From positions 1-5,994 of the forward strand of contig DASRGL010000365.1 in assembly GCA_035651115.1 (NCBI GenBank): 5,994 nucleotides of DNA, in the 5' to 3' direction. The notes below the pieces were generated by a model that saw only the letters and a list, made by a program, of their open reading frames with translations, made no database searches and had not been told where the DNA came from. The translations under genes and the position numbers were made by a program. Below, one piece after another: positions 5,559 to 5,994 of this stretch. Position 1 is the stretch's first letter; each line of letters starts with the position of its first letter. The stretch is from DASRGL01 sp035651115 (GTDB lineage: Bacteria; Armatimonadota; Chthonomonadetes; Chthonomonadales; Chthonomonadaceae).

Positions 5559-5984
5559 TCACTCGTGGGCCGGGCCATCGGTCTGCCCGTTGGGATGGCC
5601 GCCGTTCCAGTTGTAGAGAGAGCCGCCGATGCGCCCGTAGAGCGGATCGTGCGGGCCGTCCTCCGGGCGGTAGTGTTCGACTTTGATCGTGACGGCGTGG
5701 GCGTCGGCAGCGACAATCGCCATCTTGCCGCCATGCGTCGAAGGGTAGGGGACGTAGCCGCGAACGCGGTCGGTCGTGTCGCCGTAGTCCAGAACGGCGA
5801 GAGGCGCGGACAGGCCGGGGCGCGTGGGCGTGCGCCAGAGCGGGCCGGCCTCCACGAAGAGCGCGGTCTGGCCGGGCAGTTCCAGGTTGTCGAAAGGAAA
5901 GGGGCCGCGCGAGAAGGTGTCCCAGAGGCGGCGGTTCAGCGCGTAGGAGGTCTTCACCTCATAACCCTGCGCGGGATGGCGCAC
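5559..5984 (-). CDS. Uncharacterised protein, first visible gene of the ThiF-like operon (5' end uncertain)
   Basis: About 141 aa; family not recognised. Notable parts are SYALNRRLWDTFSRGPFPFDNLELPGQTALFVEAGPLWR (13-51), VLDYGDTTDRVRGYVPYPSTHGGKMAIVAADAHAVTIKVEHY (64-105) and a Gly/Asn/His-rich tail (PLYGRIGGSLYNWNGGHPNGQTDGPAHE, 114-141). It looks like a small cytoplasmic beta-rich protein without signal peptide, membrane segment or cysteine. No JAB (HxHPxxxxxxSxxD) pattern and no C-terminal diglycine is seen. The start is unsettled: GTG at 5984 has no clear ribosome binding site, the frame stays open to the window edge, and GTG at 5957 has AGGG 7 nt upstream and would give MKTSYALNRRLW. The gene may therefore be truncated by the window. 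It ends 41 nt before the 285-aa gene and is probably cotranscribed with it. Confidence 0.7.
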   Translation of the reverse strand: MRHPAQGYEVKTSYALNRRLWDTFSRGPFPFDNLELPGQTALFVEAGPLWRTPTRPGLSAPLAVLDYGDTTDRVRGYVPYPSTHGGKMAIVAADAHAVTIKVEHYRPEDGPHDPLYGRIGGSLYNWNGGHPNGQTDGPAHE

Positions 5985-5994
5985 TTTAGGGCCG

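Noticed and set aside
4660..5562. Longer form of the 285-aa protein starting at GTG 5562
   Set aside because: It would overlap the upstream stop with no good ribosome binding site, while the ATG at 5517 has GAGGAAGG at 8 nt.
5559..5994. JAB deubiquitinase or ubiquitin-like carrier beside the E1-like gene
   Set aside because: No HxHPxxxxxxSxxD metal site and no C-terminal GG in the visible protein.

Overview
The window is high-GC bacterial DNA with no RNA gene, insertion sequence or CRISPR array. It carries six substantial genes in three blocks. GC-rich codon use, two proteins with export signals, a possible periplasmic heme-c motif and heavy use of TTG starts point to a Gram-negative-type environmental bacterium. 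Armatimonadota or Acidobacteriota would fit the secreted ankyrin/toroid protein, but that placement is a weak inference.

Left block (1-986). The N-terminal 205 codons of an MFS exporter of the DHA3/EntS-like type read leftward off the window edge from a TTG at 617. Upstream lies a near-consensus sigma-70 promoter (TTGACG, 17 bp, TATAAT; 774-802). Its transcript would begin with a foldable leader of about 150 nt that holds a four-codon mini-ORF with its own Shine-Dalgarno. The 369-bp divergent intergenic region (618-986) also holds a 14-bp perfect palindrome and a weak rightward -10 candidate. I see no further gene there.

Middle block (987-3961, + strand). Two exported proteins are encoded in tandem with 71 bp between them. 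The first (340 aa) has a signal peptide, an unrecognised N-terminal domain and a C-terminal lipocalin-like beta-rich domain. The second (626 aa) joins a signal peptide, about eight ankyrin repeats, a CxxCH motif and an alpha/alpha-toroid (prenyltransferase/squalene-cyclase-like) region with three QW motifs but no visible DxDD motif. The two genes share a GGAGAACTTG leader around the ribosome binding site and are probably one operon. A 19-bp perfect hairpin with T-tracts on both sides (3976-4020) terminates it and, from the other side, the right-hand operon.

Right block (4026-5994, - strand). Three tightly packed genes read leftward: an uncharacterised protein of about 141 aa, possibly truncated by the window edge; an uncharacterised 285-aa soluble protein; and a compact 213-aa ThiF/E1-like adenylyltransferase whose TTG start overlaps the preceding stop codon by 8 nt. 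The E1-like enzyme keeps the nucleotide-binding core but lacks the CxxC zinc-binding cysteines of ThiF/MoeB. No ubiquitin-like carrier, JAB protease or recognisable E2 lies beside it. This compact operon is the best candidate in the window for an undescribed system, perhaps adenylation or conjugation of a non-standard substrate.
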